Notes under the pieces: model-generated
The model's database searches: none
What the model saw: only the letters and a program-made list of their open reading frames with translations
Told to the model about the DNA's origin: nothing
NCBI GenBank assembly: GCA_942492855.1
Contig: OW818647.1
Coordinates: 1,116,001 to 1,180,000 of the forward strand
DNA: 64,000 nucleotides
Direction: 5' to 3'
Origin: G963677485 sp942492855
GTDB taxonomy: Bacteria; Armatimonadota; HRBIN16
In this document: piece after piece, positions 8,712 to 19,164 of the stretch
Layout: each line of letters opens with the position of its first letter
Numbering within the stretch: the first letter of the stretch is position 1
Translations under genes and position numbers: made by a program

Positions 8712-11700
8712 ATGGAAAACAACCGCAGCCGAATCCGCTTGATGTACACTCTATATGGCGTCCTATGTTTGATGATCGTGATGGCCCTGACCTCTCACCC
8801 CACACCAATTTACGCCCTGAATATGGAGAATTCCCGATTGACACAGTTACCCCCAGATATGAACCTGATCCATTTCGATGACTGCGGTGTTTCCGGCCGG
8901 CAGCCACATGTGACCCCTATGAATGGCTGGCAGATGACTGCCCCCGAGGGTGAATGGCAGCAGGCGGCCTCTACCTGCACATTCGACCCGCCTGTGATCA
9001 CCGTGAACTACACTAAACTGTCTGCCGAGTCCCGGTATGTCATGGCGATGCTGTTTATCACCGAAAGCATGAATGAGCGGGCGGTGAGTGTCACCAGTGG
9101 TTCACGCGAGCTGATCGGACGGTATGAGATAAAGACCACACCGGAGTGGGTCTATATTGATATCCCATCGGACTTAATTGTCAACGGCGAATTCAAAGCA
9201 CAGGTGAACCGGCTGTCGGGCCCGAATGCGGTTCTGTCTGCGGTGGCGCTGTACGGCAATCAAGCTGCAGCTCAAGAATACCATCTGGAGATATCATCGA
9301 CCACAGTTGGTGGCGTGCTTGGTCAGTTAACCGATGTGTACTGGAAGGGTGTGGCGGGGGCCACGGTGGAAGTGTCGTGCGGAGACGGCCCCAGTATGGG
9401 CTCTGCGGTGACCGATGCCAACGGACGGTTCGCAATCGATAAAGTGAGTCCTGATATGTCAGATAAATCCACATACCGAGTGACCGCTATCGTAGGTGAC
9501 CAACGGCTGGAGCAGCAGATCAAGGCCTCCAGCATGTGGTACCACCCGCCAATGCTTCAACCGATCGCAGAGGAATCCCGACGCTACAAGCTTGATGGCA
9601 ACTGGGACCTGGCACTCGACGACGGTGAGCACAAGCGGTTCCGCTCTCCAGGGCAGTTCCTGCAGCAAGGGCTCAGTCCAGATGCCAAAGAGGGATACAC
9701 GATCTCGCGGCCGGTCTGTATACCCCGCGACTGGCGACTGGGCCGTATAATCTGGCGGCTGGAGGCTGTGCATGGCTCCGTGGACTACTTCGTGAATGAC
9801 ACGAAGGTGGCGCACAGCGAGAACCTGTTCACTCCTGTGGAGGTGGATATCACCGACACCATCCGGCCTGGGCGGAACGAAGTGCTCAAGATGCGCATCT
9901 ACCCCAGCAGCGTCTCGGAGGCACTCAGCCATAGCAGCACCTATGCGCACCACGATCTGGTGGGCGTAGACCGCAGCATGAGCCTCTATACGCTGCCAAA
10001 GCAGCATCTGACCAAATTGCAGGTGACGGGCGGCACCGCGAACGGCTATAAAGACGGTCAGCTTAGTCTGCGTGCGGAGTTGGCAGAGCCGGTCAGCAGT
10101 GAGATGATCCACGTGCGCCTGATGCGCAACGGCAAGATATTGATGGAAAAGAAGGCACTGATTGATAAAGGTCAGAGCCGGTTGGATTGGAGCTGTGAGG
10201 TGCCTAAGGCCGCGCTCTGGAGTGCCGAAAAGCCCAATCTGTACGATCTGGAGCTGGAGCTGCGCACGAAGAAGAACATCATCCAAACTTTCAAGCAAAA
10301 GCTGGGTTTTCGCAGCATCGAGGTGAAGGGCACGCAGTTGCTGGTGAACGGTGTCTCGGTGAAGCTGGCTGGGGCCTGCCGTCACGAGACCGATCTGCTG
10401 ACGGGCCGGGCCGACACCTTCAAGTGGGCGGAGACCGACGCGAAGGTGTTCAAGGATGCCAATGTGAACTTCATCCGCACTTCACACTACCCGCCAACCA
10501 GAGATTTCCTGGATGCCTGCGACCGCATTGGCCTGTATGTGGAGGTGGAAGCTCCGTTCTGCTGGACCCGCAGTCAGGCCGGTAAAGAGGATGATTCGGC
10601 GTTCCGGAACACCTTCCTAGACCCCACCGCGCTCATGATGGCGGAACACGGCAACCACGCCAGTGTGATCATCTGGAGCCTGTCAAATGAGTCGGGCAGT
10701 GTTTCGGGCGGTCCAAACCGGCTGGGGCTGAACTATGTGGAAAGCCACCGGTATCTGCGCGCCAACGACCCAAGCCGTCCAACGCTGTTTAACAACGAGT
10801 GGGGCCTAGATGGCGGTATACCGGAAATCGCAGTCGTCCATTACCCCGGACAGCCGCTCGAAACTAACCCCGACATTGCTAAACAGACCAGACCGGTGAT
10901 GGTGGACGAATACTGGCACCTGCCCTGCTACGAAAAAGGCGATATCGCCCTGGACCCGGGTCTGCGCGACCAGTGGGCCAGCGGCCAGGACGGCCCAGGC
11001 GGGCTGTGGAGCCAGATTCGGGCCAGTTCCAAGATGATCGGCGGGGCGATCTGGGGAGGTATCGATGATATCTTCCAGATGCCAGATGGCAAGATCACCG
11101 GCTACGGGGAGTGGGGCATCATCGACAGTCTGCGCCGGAAGAAGCCCGAATACTGGGGGCTTCAGAGGGTATATAGCCCTGTGGTGTTCCCGGTAAAGCG
11201 GGTCGCGTTTACCGAGGGCTTGCAGAGCTTGGAGATACCTGTCGAGAACCACTACAGCTTCACTGATCTGGGCGAGCTGCGCTTTGCGGTGCTCTGCGGG
11301 AGCTGGCGCAAGGGGTTTGCCGTGACGATGGCGCCTGGTGATAAGGGCACTGTCTCCCTGCCAATGCCGGAGAGCTACAAAGAGGGCGATCTGCTGACCG
11401 TGCGCGTCAGCACGGCCGAAGGCCGACTGGTGACGCACCACGGCATCCGCATCGGCAATGTGCCGCTGCCGAAGCTGCTAGCGCCCACATCCGGCGCGCC
11501 GGAGTGGAAACTGGACGCGCATGATGCGCTGATTCAGGGCGATGGCTGGCAGTTACGCCTAAACACCCAAACCGGTGCCTTGAGCGGAGCTGGCTTGAAC
11601 GCACTGCCAGGCATCCACATGACCCAGCGCGATGAACAGGCCCCATGGAACATAGGCGGACGGGCATGGGCAATGCTGCCAGACCAGAGCACGCGCAAGC

Positions 11701-12260
11701 TGAGTGACATCAAGCTGCAGCGTGTGGGCGACGCGCTGGAGATACGCTACCACGATACCTACGCGGGGTTTGAGGGCGAAGTGGTTCTGACCATCGACCG
11801 CTCAGGCGTCATGCGGGCCGAAGCCCAGATGACTTCAATAGGCATGAGCCTACCGGTGCGGGAGTTTGGCATCCGGTTCCCGGTCAATGAGGTCTTACGC
11901 ACCATCAAGTGGGATCGCAAGACCGACTGGGATGTCTACCCGGAAGGGCATATAGGGGCCGCAAAAGGCGCGGTCACGGACACTCCGGTTGAAGGGCAGG
12001 CGAAGCGTTGGGAGCAGGCGGGCAACGACTACGGCAGCAACATCTTCCGGGCCAGTCGCTGGGGCATCTACACGGCGGAACTGCTGGCGTCAGATGGCCA
12101 CGGTGTGCGCGTGGTCGCTCAGGGCGATGTGGGTGTGCGCTGCCATAAACAGTCCGGTGGACGCGTGTTTCATGTGCTGACCGCCTCGCCGGGTTCGGTG
12201 GCCGATGGCCAGGTGCTGAAGTGCTCCGCCACCGTGCAGTTGGTACCGGCAGACCAGTAG
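8712..12260 (+). CDS. Secreted glycoside hydrolase family 2 (beta-galactosidase-like)
   Basis: 1182 residues. The ATG at 8712 follows GGAGAG and gives a signal peptide with a hydrophobic core near residues 10-25. A carboxypeptidase-regulatory-like beta-sandwich lies near 195-260 (VAGATVEV...DANGRF). The GH2 sugar-binding, Ig-like and TIM-barrel domains follow. Family hallmarks are RTSHYPPTRDFLDACDRIGL, the acid/base WSLSNE (Glu660) and a probable nucleophile in MVDEYW (Glu733). It should cleave terminal beta-galactosides or related glycosides outside the cytoplasm. A GH63-like gene follows after a repeat-filled gap. Confidence 0.9.
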   Translation: MENNRSRIRLMYTLYGVLCLMIVMALTSHPTPIYALNMENSRLTQLPPDMNLIHFDDCGVSGRQPHVTPMNGWQMTAPEGEWQQAASTCTFDPPVITVNYTKLSAESRYVMAMLFITESMNERAVSVTSGSRELIGRYEIKTTPEWVYIDIPSDLIVNGEFKAQVNRLSGPNAVLSAVALYGNQAAAQEYHLEISSTTVGGVLGQLTDVYWKGVAGATVEVSCGDGPSMGSAVTDANGRFAIDKVSPDMSDKSTYRVTAIVGDQRLEQQIKASSMWYHPPMLQPIAEESRRYKLDGNWDLALDDGEHKRFRSPGQFLQQGLSPDAKEGYTISRPVCIPRDWRLGRIIWRLEAVHGSVDYFVNDTKVAHSENLFTPVEVDITDTIRPGRNEVLKMRIYPSSVSEALSHSSTYAHHDLVGVDRSMSLYTLPKQHLTKLQVTGGTANGYKDGQLSLRAELAEPVSSEMIHVRLMRNGKILMEKKALIDKGQSRLDWSCEVPKAALWSAEKPNLYDLELELRTKKNIIQTFKQKLGFRSIEVKGTQLLVNGVSVKLAGACRHETDLLTGRADTFKWAETDAKVFKDANVNFIRTSHYPPTRDFLDACDRIGLYVEVEAPFCWTRSQAGKEDDSAFRNTFLDPTALMMAEHGNHASVIIWSLSNESGSVSGGPNRLGLNYVESHRYLRANDPSRPTLFNNEWGLDGGIPEIAVVHYPGQPLETNPDIAKQTRPVMVDEYWHLPCYEKGDIALDPGLRDQWASGQDGPGGLWSQIRASSKMIGGAIWGGIDDIFQMPDGKITGYGEWGIIDSLRRKKPEYWGLQRVYSPVVFPVKRVAFTEGLQSLEIPVENHYSFTDLGELRFAVLCGSWRKGFAVTMAPGDKGTVSLPMPESYKEGDLLTVRVSTAEGRLVTHHGIRIGNVPLPKLLAPTSGAPEWKLDAHDALIQGDGWQLRLNTQTGALSGAGLNALPGIHMTQRDEQAPWNIGGRAWAMLPDQSTRKLSDIKLQRVGDALEIRYHDTYAGFEGEVVLTIDRSGVMRAEAQMTSIGMSLPVREFGIRFPVNEVLRTIKWDRKTDWDVYPEGHIGAAKGAVTDTPVEGQAKRWEQAGNDYGSNIFRASRWGIYTAELLASDGHGVRVVAQGDVGVRCHKQSGGRVFHVLTASPGSVADGQVLKCSATVQLVPADQ

Positions 12261-12261
12261 G

Positions 12262-12370
12262 GGCATCGCGTGCGGTGCCCTGATCCAGTAGGGGCGGCCC
12301 CCAGCGGCCGCCCGTAATGCCGCTACCGCCACCGTCAGGGGCAACCACAGGGGGTTGCCCCTACGCGTTC
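12262..12370. repeat. GTAGGGGC-type palindromes after the GH2 gene
   Basis: Two palindromic blocks lie directly behind the GH2 stop, including GGCGGCCCCCAGCGGCCGCCC near 12285-12313 and GGGGCAACCACAGGGGGTTG near 12340-12360. There is no T-run, so this is not a typical terminator. They belong to the dispersed GC-rich family seen through the window. Confidence 0.6.
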
Positions 12371-12452
12371 CCAGGAATATGCCTCCGCCACAAAGCCGCT
12401 CTGTCGAGTAGAATCTACTGGGAATAGAATTCACATGGTATGGGGTGTATAG

Positions 12453-14168
12453 ATGAATATCAAGTATTACGAAACGCTGCCGGATGTATGGTCGGAAGGC
12501 TCGTTGTTTGCCTTTTCGGGCATAGATGGGCCAACCTGCACCGCATCGGGGTTTGTGGCGACTCTGCTGGAAAAGCCTTTCGGGCTGCTAATTCATACAC
12601 CCATGCAGCGCATGATCCGGTTTCTGCTCAAAGGCGGTGGACATGTCGACCTTGTCACGGGTGATTTAACGGCGATGATAACCACCCATGGTCACTTCGG
12701 GCTAGCTTACAATGAATGGCACACCATCATTGGGCATTTACCTGAGCAGGCTGAGGTTCGGGTCATCCGTGAATTCGGCCTATGGGAGAACCTGAACGGC
12801 GTGGCGATCTCCGTGGACGAAGCAACTCACGACGCGGTGGTCATGAAGGCGGTGGGCAGCCGCCTCGCCATCTGCTACGGCGACTGTCTGGAGCAGGCCA
12901 TGGGCCGTCTCGATGACGCACTGAAGCTGGACTTCGAAACAGTCGCCGTCGAGCGCATGAGGTTCGCAAGCGGTGGGGTCGACCTAATCGATAAATACCA
13001 GGCACTGCTGGTGAAATGCATGAGCGTGATGAAGGTCAACACCTTGTGGCCTGAGGGGGCCATCAAACGACGCTGGAGCACCCCTGACCGGGTGCCGCAT
13101 AAACATATGTGGATGTGGGATAGCATGTTCCACGCCCTGGGCATGCTGGTGTTCGACTGCGCGCTAGCTTGGGACTTCGTCGATGCAGTACTTGATACCC
13201 AGCAGGAAGATGGCATGATCCCCCACATGTACCGCATTGTCGGCACGCATTCGGAGATCACCCAACCGCCGCTGCTGGCATGGGCAGTGCGGGAAGTGGA
13301 AATGGGGCTGACCGATCCACAGTGCTTGCAAATGGCGTATCCAAAATTGCTGAAATACCTGAAGTGGTTTGATGTCAACCGCCGTGATGAGGCCAGCGGG
13401 CTCTATTACTGGCACATTAATGAGTATGCAAACAACCGGTGCGATGAGAGCGGGATGGATAACTCCCCGCGGTTTGACGGCGGAGAGCGACTATTAGCCG
13501 TCGACCTGTGTTGCTACCTTGTAAATGAGTGGGCCAATATGGCGATTATTGCCGAACGCATGGGGCTTACTGACGAAGCAATACAGGCCTGGGAGCGGTC
13601 AGAACAACTGGAGCGTTTAGTTATTGAGCGCATGTGGAATGAAAAGAGCGGGTTTTACCATGACCTGCGGCTTGACGGCTCGTTTAGTCCTGTAATGGCA
13701 GTGAGTGGGTTCCTGCCGCTGCTGCTGCCCACCTTGCCTAAGGCGCAATTGGATTCCTTATTGAAGCACCTTGATAACCCCATGACCTTCGGCACACGCT
13801 ACCCGGTGCCCTCGGTGGCTGCGAACGACCCGTCTTATGGTCACGACATGTGGCGCGGGGCCACCTGGATCAACATGAACTGGATGATCTACATCGGTTT
13901 GCGGCTGCAGAAAAAGCCCAAAGAAGCCCGCAAGCTGGCCAAGGCGACCATCGACGCCGCCGAAGCAGCCGCTAAAGCGCATGGCGTGATTTTTGAGTAT
14001 ATGGACAGCGCAGGCAAGACGCCCCCCACCCTGCTTGACCGTAAGGGTAAATGCGAAAACAAGCCGTATCTGGTGGGTAAGATGGATTCCGTGCGTGATT
14101 ACCACTGGAGCGCCGCGTTACTCGCACGCATGATCGTAGAGGTTGCGAAGCTCAAGAAGAAGGGCTGA
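12453..14168 (+). CDS. GH63 / trehalase-like (alpha/alpha)6 glycosidase
   Basis: 571 residues, no signal peptide. The second half has the pattern of GH63/GH37-like (alpha/alpha)6 barrels: HKHMWMWDSMFHALG near residue 215, a QEDGMIPHM loop, and W467-RGATWINMNWMIYIG, the WRGxxWINMNY signature of GH63 and related hydrolases. It should hydrolyse alpha-linked glucose- or mannose-type sugars. As it appears cytoplasmic, it may process oligosaccharides imported after action of the secreted GH2. Exact specificity cannot be read from the sequence. A short TAGAAT-bearing promoter region lies near 12408-12430. Confidence 0.8.
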   Translation: MNIKYYETLPDVWSEGSLFAFSGIDGPTCTASGFVATLLEKPFGLLIHTPMQRMIRFLLKGGGHVDLVTGDLTAMITTHGHFGLAYNEWHTIIGHLPEQAEVRVIREFGLWENLNGVAISVDEATHDAVVMKAVGSRLAICYGDCLEQAMGRLDDALKLDFETVAVERMRFASGGVDLIDKYQALLVKCMSVMKVNTLWPEGAIKRRWSTPDRVPHKHMWMWDSMFHALGMLVFDCALAWDFVDAVLDTQQEDGMIPHMYRIVGTHSEITQPPLLAWAVREVEMGLTDPQCLQMAYPKLLKYLKWFDVNRRDEASGLYYWHINEYANNRCDESGMDNSPRFDGGERLLAVDLCCYLVNEWANMAIIAERMGLTDEAIQAWERSEQLERLVIERMWNEKSGFYHDLRLDGSFSPVMAVSGFLPLLLPTLPKAQLDSLLKHLDNPMTFGTRYPVPSVAANDPSYGHDMWRGATWINMNWMIYIGLRLQKKPKEARKLAKATIDAAEAAAKAHGVIFEYMDSAGKTPPTLLDRKGKCENKPYLVGKMDSVRDYHWSAALLARMIVEVAKLKKKG

Positions 14169-14177
14169 TAATGCCAT

Positions 14178-14310
14178 TGTCCGGGGCGGTTTTCCCTAAC
14201 CGCGCCGGTCTTGATCGCCAATGTCCGGGGCGGTTTTCCCCTAACCGCGCCGGTCTTGATCTCCAACGTCCGGGGCGGTTTTCCCCTAACCGCGCCGGTC
14301 TTTCCGGTGT
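14178..14310. repeat. Three tandem copies of a ~44 bp palindromic unit
   Basis: Three near-identical units start at 14178, 14222 and 14267 (spacing 44 and 45 bp). Each begins TGTCCGGGGCGG or CGTCCGGGGCGG, then TTTTCCC(C)TAACCGCGCCGGTC. Each unit has an internal imperfect inverted repeat GGGGCGGTTTT/TAACCGCGCC. It lies between the convergent GH63-like and GH42-like genes, followed by GGCACGGCACGCCGTGCC and GGGCGGTTCGCGAACCGCCC palindromes to about 14361. Confidence 0.85.
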
Positions 14311-14408
14311 TGGTGGGCACGGCACGCCGTGCCCCATGGGCGGTTCGCGAACCGCCCCTACACATCTCACATGGGCGAGCCGGACTTAGGCAAGACGCAG
14401 CACCCTCC

Positions 14409-17400
14409 CTACGGCAGGCGCACATCCGTGTAGCTGCCGACGCTCAACTTGCCGCTGGCGGCGGCAAGATGCACGCGCATGGCGCCCTTGAACGGCTTAT
14501 ACACCAGCTTCTCCACATCATAAAGAACGGGCAGTTTGGCGGTGGGGATTGTGGCCCGGTAGGCTCCGTCCTTACCAAGCGGGATGTCCGTCCAGATGTC
14601 CTCGCTGGGCACAAACTCCACTCGGATGCTGGCGGGCGTGAGCGGTTTGCCGCTGACATCGAACAACCGGGCGGCAATCTGCAGACCACTCTTGGAGGCC
14701 GTCACGCTGGTGCGCATGCCCATCTGGCCCATCAAACGGCGGGCATGGGCGATGGCCTTCACATGGTCGCCTTCAGCCTGCGCGGCGGTCATCACCTCCA
14801 GCTCATACTGACTGGCCGCGGTGAGTGCCTTCAGGCCTTTCCAGCGCGCCGCGACTGTTTTGGCTTGCGCCACGGCGACCTGGGCTTCTGACTGCGTACT
14901 CTTCTGCATGAACTGCACATAGCATTTGCCATTGGCCTCCATTGAGACCTTGCCGCTGAAACCAGTCCCGCTCCAACTGTCGCTGGCTACGGCAGCACTG
15001 CTTTCATATCGCGATTCCACCAGCCCGAACCTCTGCGCTAGTGGGCGAAGGTCTACATCCATTTTCATCGGTTGATTGCTGGTGTTGATGAACACCACGA
15101 ACATGTTCATGCCGTCACTGAGGGCCATCGTCTCCATTCGTTGTCGTGCGGGTATGTCCAGCATGTAGCTCGCCTGCAGCAGTCTGGTGCCTGGCACTGG
15201 CTTGTCGTTCAAGTAGGCTTGGCTTCCTTCGACCGCGTTTCTGGGGTCGCTCCACCAGCCCAGATGCAGATCGGGGGTGCCCTTGTCGGCCGTCATGCGC
15301 ACATAGACTGTGGCGTTAGCCGGCGGTGACTTCCGCAGAGTGAGCGTGTAGTTCGCGCCATCGGTGAGCGGGGCGTCGATATGCGTGCTTCCCAGCAGCT
15401 CACCGGATGGGCTGTCGATGAACGCCTCCAGGGTCAAGCCGTATTCGTGTTTCTTGGTATAGGTGGGCACGTTGATGGAGATGGAAGTCAATCCTTCTGC
15501 GAAGGTCTTGAATGTTTGTCCCAGACTGAGGCCATCGACCACCTGGTGGGCATCCCTCGGGCCGTTGAAGCTGCCGTTGCTCCAGGTGGTGGGTTGCTTG
15601 GCCATGTCGTTGTTGTTAACCAGCACCGTGCGCACACCGTCGGGTAGTATGTTGCCCGCGTCGGACAAGGTGGTGCTGACAATCCTCCGGATTTCGCCCT
15701 TCCCCACGCGCTCCGATGCCGGGCCGGGTGTATCGGTGATGAGTATCCCGCCCTGCTGCACATAATCGTCGAGTTTGGCTTGCACATCGGGCTCGATCAG
15801 CGAGTTGCCCAAGCTGATGAGGTACTCATAGCCTTTGGCATCGCCCTTGCGCAGCAGGTTGTCGGACAAGTAATATTTGGCGATCTGGTTTTGGATGCAG
15901 GAGATATGTATCTCGTCCCATTTGGGCTGATACCCGCGCAGGGCCCACGTCGTGTGGGAGCGGTAGACCGCCACTGAGGGTGTCACGGGGTGCATCCCCT
16001 CCAGCACAGGCGAGAGCAGCTTCAGCTCCATAAACAGCCGGTCGATTGCCTTCTCACCCGGAGTGCCGCGCACGCCCCATTCACCATCGGGCAGGGTGCC
16101 AGACCACTGCACCAGTCCGAGGTGCCATGCTCCGCTGCCAATGGTCTCACTGATGTAGCGGGTGGCGGCTTGTGGGGTATAACTGCGTCCTCCGCCGCGT
16201 GCGGTGGGATCTGTAAATTTGTAGGCCAGTCGGTTGGGGCTGTAGGGCTTGCCAAACGGCAGCAGTGTCTCGATGTACTGCATGTTGAAGTAGGTTGGGT
16301 CATCATCTATGATGATCTGGCCTGTTTCCCAGCCGTCGCTGTTGGAGGCGAACAGATCAGGCGACCAGCCAAAGCCGGCGTAGGTGCTGCCGGTGAATAT
16401 GGTGCCGTGGTTGCACGTGAAGGCGGGCTTGCTGAGGTCCACATCTCGGAATGCCTGGTAGAACTGCCCGGAATGCTCCGCCATGGCCACGAAGCGGAAG
16501 TCCAGCCAGTCTTTCCAGCTCTGCTGTTCGCTGGGAGCGCGCGGGGCGTCCAGCTTCTCCCAGCTCGGATTTTGGCTGCTCCAGGCCTGATTCAACGCGT
16601 CCAGTGTGCGGTATTTTTGTTTCAACCAGGCGCGGAAGTGGTTTAGGCTGGTCACGCTGTAGTCGGTCCATCGGTTGGCGTCAAGATACGTGTAGTAGAG
16701 GCTTTCGCCGCCCATCAACCAGTAGATGACGTTCGGGAAGTCGCGCAAGGCCTTGGCGTTGATCCGGCAGAACTGCTGCGATCCCAGCACAAATGCGGGG
16801 TGCTCCAGGCCATTGCACGGCACCATCGTGCCGAACATACCGCCCAGAATCGGCTGGTTGAACTGGTCGAGTTGCACCGATTCGGGGAATTTCTTCATGA
16901 ACCACTCGGGCATATAGGGGAACCCTGGGTTGTTCCAGTTACCCAGGTTGGCCACCACATACAGCCCCAGGTTGGCCATGAGTGAGCTTTGGTTGGGTCC
17001 CAAAACCAGGTTCTGATGCACCTGGTCTGATGCGACCACATCCTGCCATTGGCCACCAGTGCGAATTTTAAACTCAAAATCAAAGTTGGCATAGTTGCCG
17101 CCATCGGAGCCTGCCTGCCCTTTGGGGTAAGGGTTGTTTTCGCGTGCCCACCAGCTTACATAGCTGCCGGTCGGGCGAGAGAGCGTGAGCTGGTATTTGC
17201 CGGCTGTTTGGGGCTGAAACCGGAACTCGGCATGCTGGTTATCTTTCAGATAACTGCTCTGCCCTTTGGCCACATCGGCCCAGGCCTTACCGTTCCACTT
17301 TTGGAGGCTCCAACTGCACTGGCTGTTGGTGCTCATCATAGTGCCCAGGCAAGGGGCGATGCCGTCAAAAGAAGCCGTGGCTGTGAAAGACTGCCAGAGT

Positions 17401-17672
17401 TTGGTGGGGGCCATCACATTGCTGACCCCGCATCCATACGGTGCTGATGCATCTTGCGTCGGAATCCACATGGCACCAATCGAGCCAGTGTTCGCATTCG
17501 TCTTAGCCATTTCCGCCCAGTCTGCCTGCTGATCCACAAATGGATAGCCGTAATATTGAAGCGGCTGCTTCACCACAGGCTGCCATTCCGGTTTGAGCGA
17601 GGTGCTGATAGGACCGGCCAAGGCCATTCCGCCAATGACTAGTGTGATACCGATGAGTAGAATCCGACGCAT
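14409..17672 (-). CDS. Secreted GH42-like glycosidase, large
   Basis: 1087 residues. I chose the ATG at 17672 because it begins a clean signal peptide (MRRILLIGITLVIGGMALAG) and has AGGA upstream; an open frame extends further but without one. A central stretch (HFRAWLKQKYRTLDALNQAW) is the GH42-type beta-galactosidase helix that follows the acid/base region. Probable catalytic carboxylates are in WLMGGESLYY and a later Glu. N- and C-terminal beta-rich regions probably bind carbohydrate. It lies 23 bp downstream of a sugar isomerase gene on the same strand, so they are co-transcribed. Confidence 0.75.
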   Translation of the reverse strand: MRRILLIGITLVIGGMALAGPISTSLKPEWQPVVKQPLQYYGYPFVDQQADWAEMAKTNANTGSIGAMWIPTQDASAPYGCGVSNVMAPTKLWQSFTATASFDGIAPCLGTMMSTNSQCSWSLQKWNGKAWADVAKGQSSYLKDNQHAEFRFQPQTAGKYQLTLSRPTGSYVSWWARENNPYPKGQAGSDGGNYANFDFEFKIRTGGQWQDVVASDQVHQNLVLGPNQSSLMANLGLYVVANLGNWNNPGFPYMPEWFMKKFPESVQLDQFNQPILGGMFGTMVPCNGLEHPAFVLGSQQFCRINAKALRDFPNVIYWLMGGESLYYTYLDANRWTDYSVTSLNHFRAWLKQKYRTLDALNQAWSSQNPSWEKLDAPRAPSEQQSWKDWLDFRFVAMAEHSGQFYQAFRDVDLSKPAFTCNHGTIFTGSTYAGFGWSPDLFASNSDGWETGQIIIDDDPTYFNMQYIETLLPFGKPYSPNRLAYKFTDPTARGGGRSYTPQAATRYISETIGSGAWHLGLVQWSGTLPDGEWGVRGTPGEKAIDRLFMELKLLSPVLEGMHPVTPSVAVYRSHTTWALRGYQPKWDEIHISCIQNQIAKYYLSDNLLRKGDAKGYEYLISLGNSLIEPDVQAKLDDYVQQGGILITDTPGPASERVGKGEIRRIVSTTLSDAGNILPDGVRTVLVNNNDMAKQPTTWSNGSFNGPRDAHQVVDGLSLGQTFKTFAEGLTSISINVPTYTKKHEYGLTLEAFIDSPSGELLGSTHIDAPLTDGANYTLTLRKSPPANATVYVRMTADKGTPDLHLGWWSDPRNAVEGSQAYLNDKPVPGTRLLQASYMLDIPARQRMETMALSDGMNMFVVFINTSNQPMKMDVDLRPLAQRFGLVESRYESSAAVASDSWSGTGFSGKVSMEANGKCYVQFMQKSTQSEAQVAVAQAKTVAARWKGLKALTAASQYELEVMTAAQAEGDHVKAIAHARRLMGQMGMRTSVTASKSGLQIAARLFDVSGKPLTPASIRVEFVPSEDIWTDIPLGKDGAYRATIPTAKLPVLYDVEKLVYKPFKGAMRVHLAAASGKLSVGSYTDVRLP

Positions 17673-17695
17673 ATGCTGTGTTCCTGTCCTTCCGA

Positions 17696-18433
17696 CTAGT
17701 AGCCGAGAGACTTCATGTAGTCGATGCACTCTTTGGCGACCTGCATCGGCTTGCCGTAGGTGTCATCCTGCTCGATGATGAGGTATTCCACACCCTTGGT
17801 TTCCTCCAGCGCGAACAGGGCTGGCCAGTCGATGGTGCCGCTGCCCACAGAGATCATCTTACCTGCGGTGTCCATGTCCTTCACGTGCAGCAAAGGCAGG
17901 CGTCCAGCTCGCTTTTTGATGGCTTCAGCGATGTCCTGATCGCCATGCTTAACCCAGAACAGGTCGAGTTCGGCGTTCAGATCAGGGGCATTGTTGTAGA
18001 GGATATCCAGACCGAGCTGCCCTTCGTAGGTTCCGAACTCAAAGCTGTGGTTGTGATAGCACAGGGTGATACCAAGCTTGGCTAGCTTCTCAGCGCCGGC
18101 TTGCATCATGGCCGCGGAGGCCTTCCATGCGGCTGCGTCGCAGCGCATCTCTTCAGGGATGTAAGCCACTGTGAAGTATTTCGCGCCGAGTGTTTTGGCG
18201 TTAGCGGCGACGGTCTCGACGTCGGCTAGATCGTTCGGTCCGCCGTGCATGGAGATGGCCTGGAGGCCATGTTTTGCGAGCGTTTCAGCCAGCTTTTCGA
18301 CGGAAAGGCCGTAGGTACCGGCGGTCTCAACATACTTATAGCCCATTGCAGCCAAACCGGCCAGGGTGCCGTTCAGATCGGCATCGGCGGCGTCACGAAC
18401 GGTATACAGTTGGATAGCGAGTTGCGGTTTCAT
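17696..18433 (-). CDS. Sugar phosphate isomerase/epimerase family (xylose isomerase-like TIM barrel)
   Basis: 245 residues. It starts MKPQLAIQLYTVRD, the usual first strand of the AP-endonuclease-2/xylose-isomerase-like family. LCYHNHSFEF carries metal-binding His residues, and ELDLFWVKHGDQD and LLHVKDMD supply the later Asp/His ligands. Members isomerise or epimerise sugars or polyols with a divalent metal. First gene of a two-gene operon with the secreted GH42-like enzyme, so it probably handles a sugar released by it. The sugar is unknown. Confidence 0.87.
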   Translation of the reverse strand: MKPQLAIQLYTVRDAADADLNGTLAGLAAMGYKYVETAGTYGLSVEKLAETLAKHGLQAISMHGGPNDLADVETVAANAKTLGAKYFTVAYIPEEMRCDAAAWKASAAMMQAGAEKLAKLGITLCYHNHSFEFGTYEGQLGLDILYNNAPDLNAELDLFWVKHGDQDIAEAIKKRAGRLPLLHVKDMDTAGKMISVGSGTIDWPALFALEETKGVEYLIIEQDDTYGKPMQVAKECIDYMKSLGY

Positions 18434-19164
18434 CTAGTCACCTCAAAAGAGTATTATGTGCGATGCGTACACCTTCAATATTAACCACGGTGGGGGCTGG
18501 TTCCTCTTTATGTGCCCGATTTTCGAGCGGCGAAGACTACTCATGCTCACGCGAAGACGCGAAGACGCGAAGGCAATGACCGACGCGGTCTTTCAGTACG
18601 CTAACAATAACGGAAGGCTATAGACCGCGCCGGTCTGGCGGTTAGCCGATCCCAATAACACGTAGATGGTGGAATGAATCGCAGCAGGTCAGCCCCGTTG
18701 CCGCGGGTTTAGTCACCCCACGGACTGGCGTCCGTTCCCGGGGTTCCCTCACCGCGCGTCTAGGCCTTGGCAGCCCGCAACCGGGCGCATGTGGCCCTCC
18801 GCAAGCGCCCGCAGGAGCGAAGCGACGCGGGCAGCCATCTGATCAGCGACGGGTGATGGAGCCCCCTGGGGCGATGGAACCCGTCGACGCGGGACGGTCA
18901 GCCTATATCGAAGGCTACCTGCCCACACCGCCGCGGGTTTCGTTGCCCCCGAATTGATAACGGGTATGTGGCCTCCGACTCCGCGACATAAATGTCTCGG
19001 CTATTGATCAGCAAGCCTGCTGAAGCAGTCTGGGTTCAGCCTCCGTACATATCCCGCACGCTGATAGGGCGTAACCCTGCAGCCTGCTTCAGCAGGCTTG
19101 GCTTGTCAACAGCCATGTGCTTCAGCGCGTGGCATGGCAGGTATACCCTCCAACGCCCGTTACC
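18434..19164. repeat. Gene-free 730 bp with several repeat families
   Basis: No gene is supported. In order: an ACGCGAAG short-period run (18547-18573, also at 2650); an inverted GACCGCGCCGG element (about 18580-18645); an inverted copy of the 6113-6180 module (18695-18763); an ACGGGTGATGGA...ACCCGTCG block (18847-18897); and a large composite palindrome (18983-19138). The last begins CCGCGACATAAATGTCTCGG and holds CCTGCTGAAGCAG and AGCCTGCTTCAGCAGGCT stems. The promoter of the isomerase operon should lie near 18440-18520. Confidence 0.7.

Noticed and set aside
14178..14310. CRISPR array
   Set aside because: Three tandem units with near-identical content and no unique spacers; no cas genes in the window.
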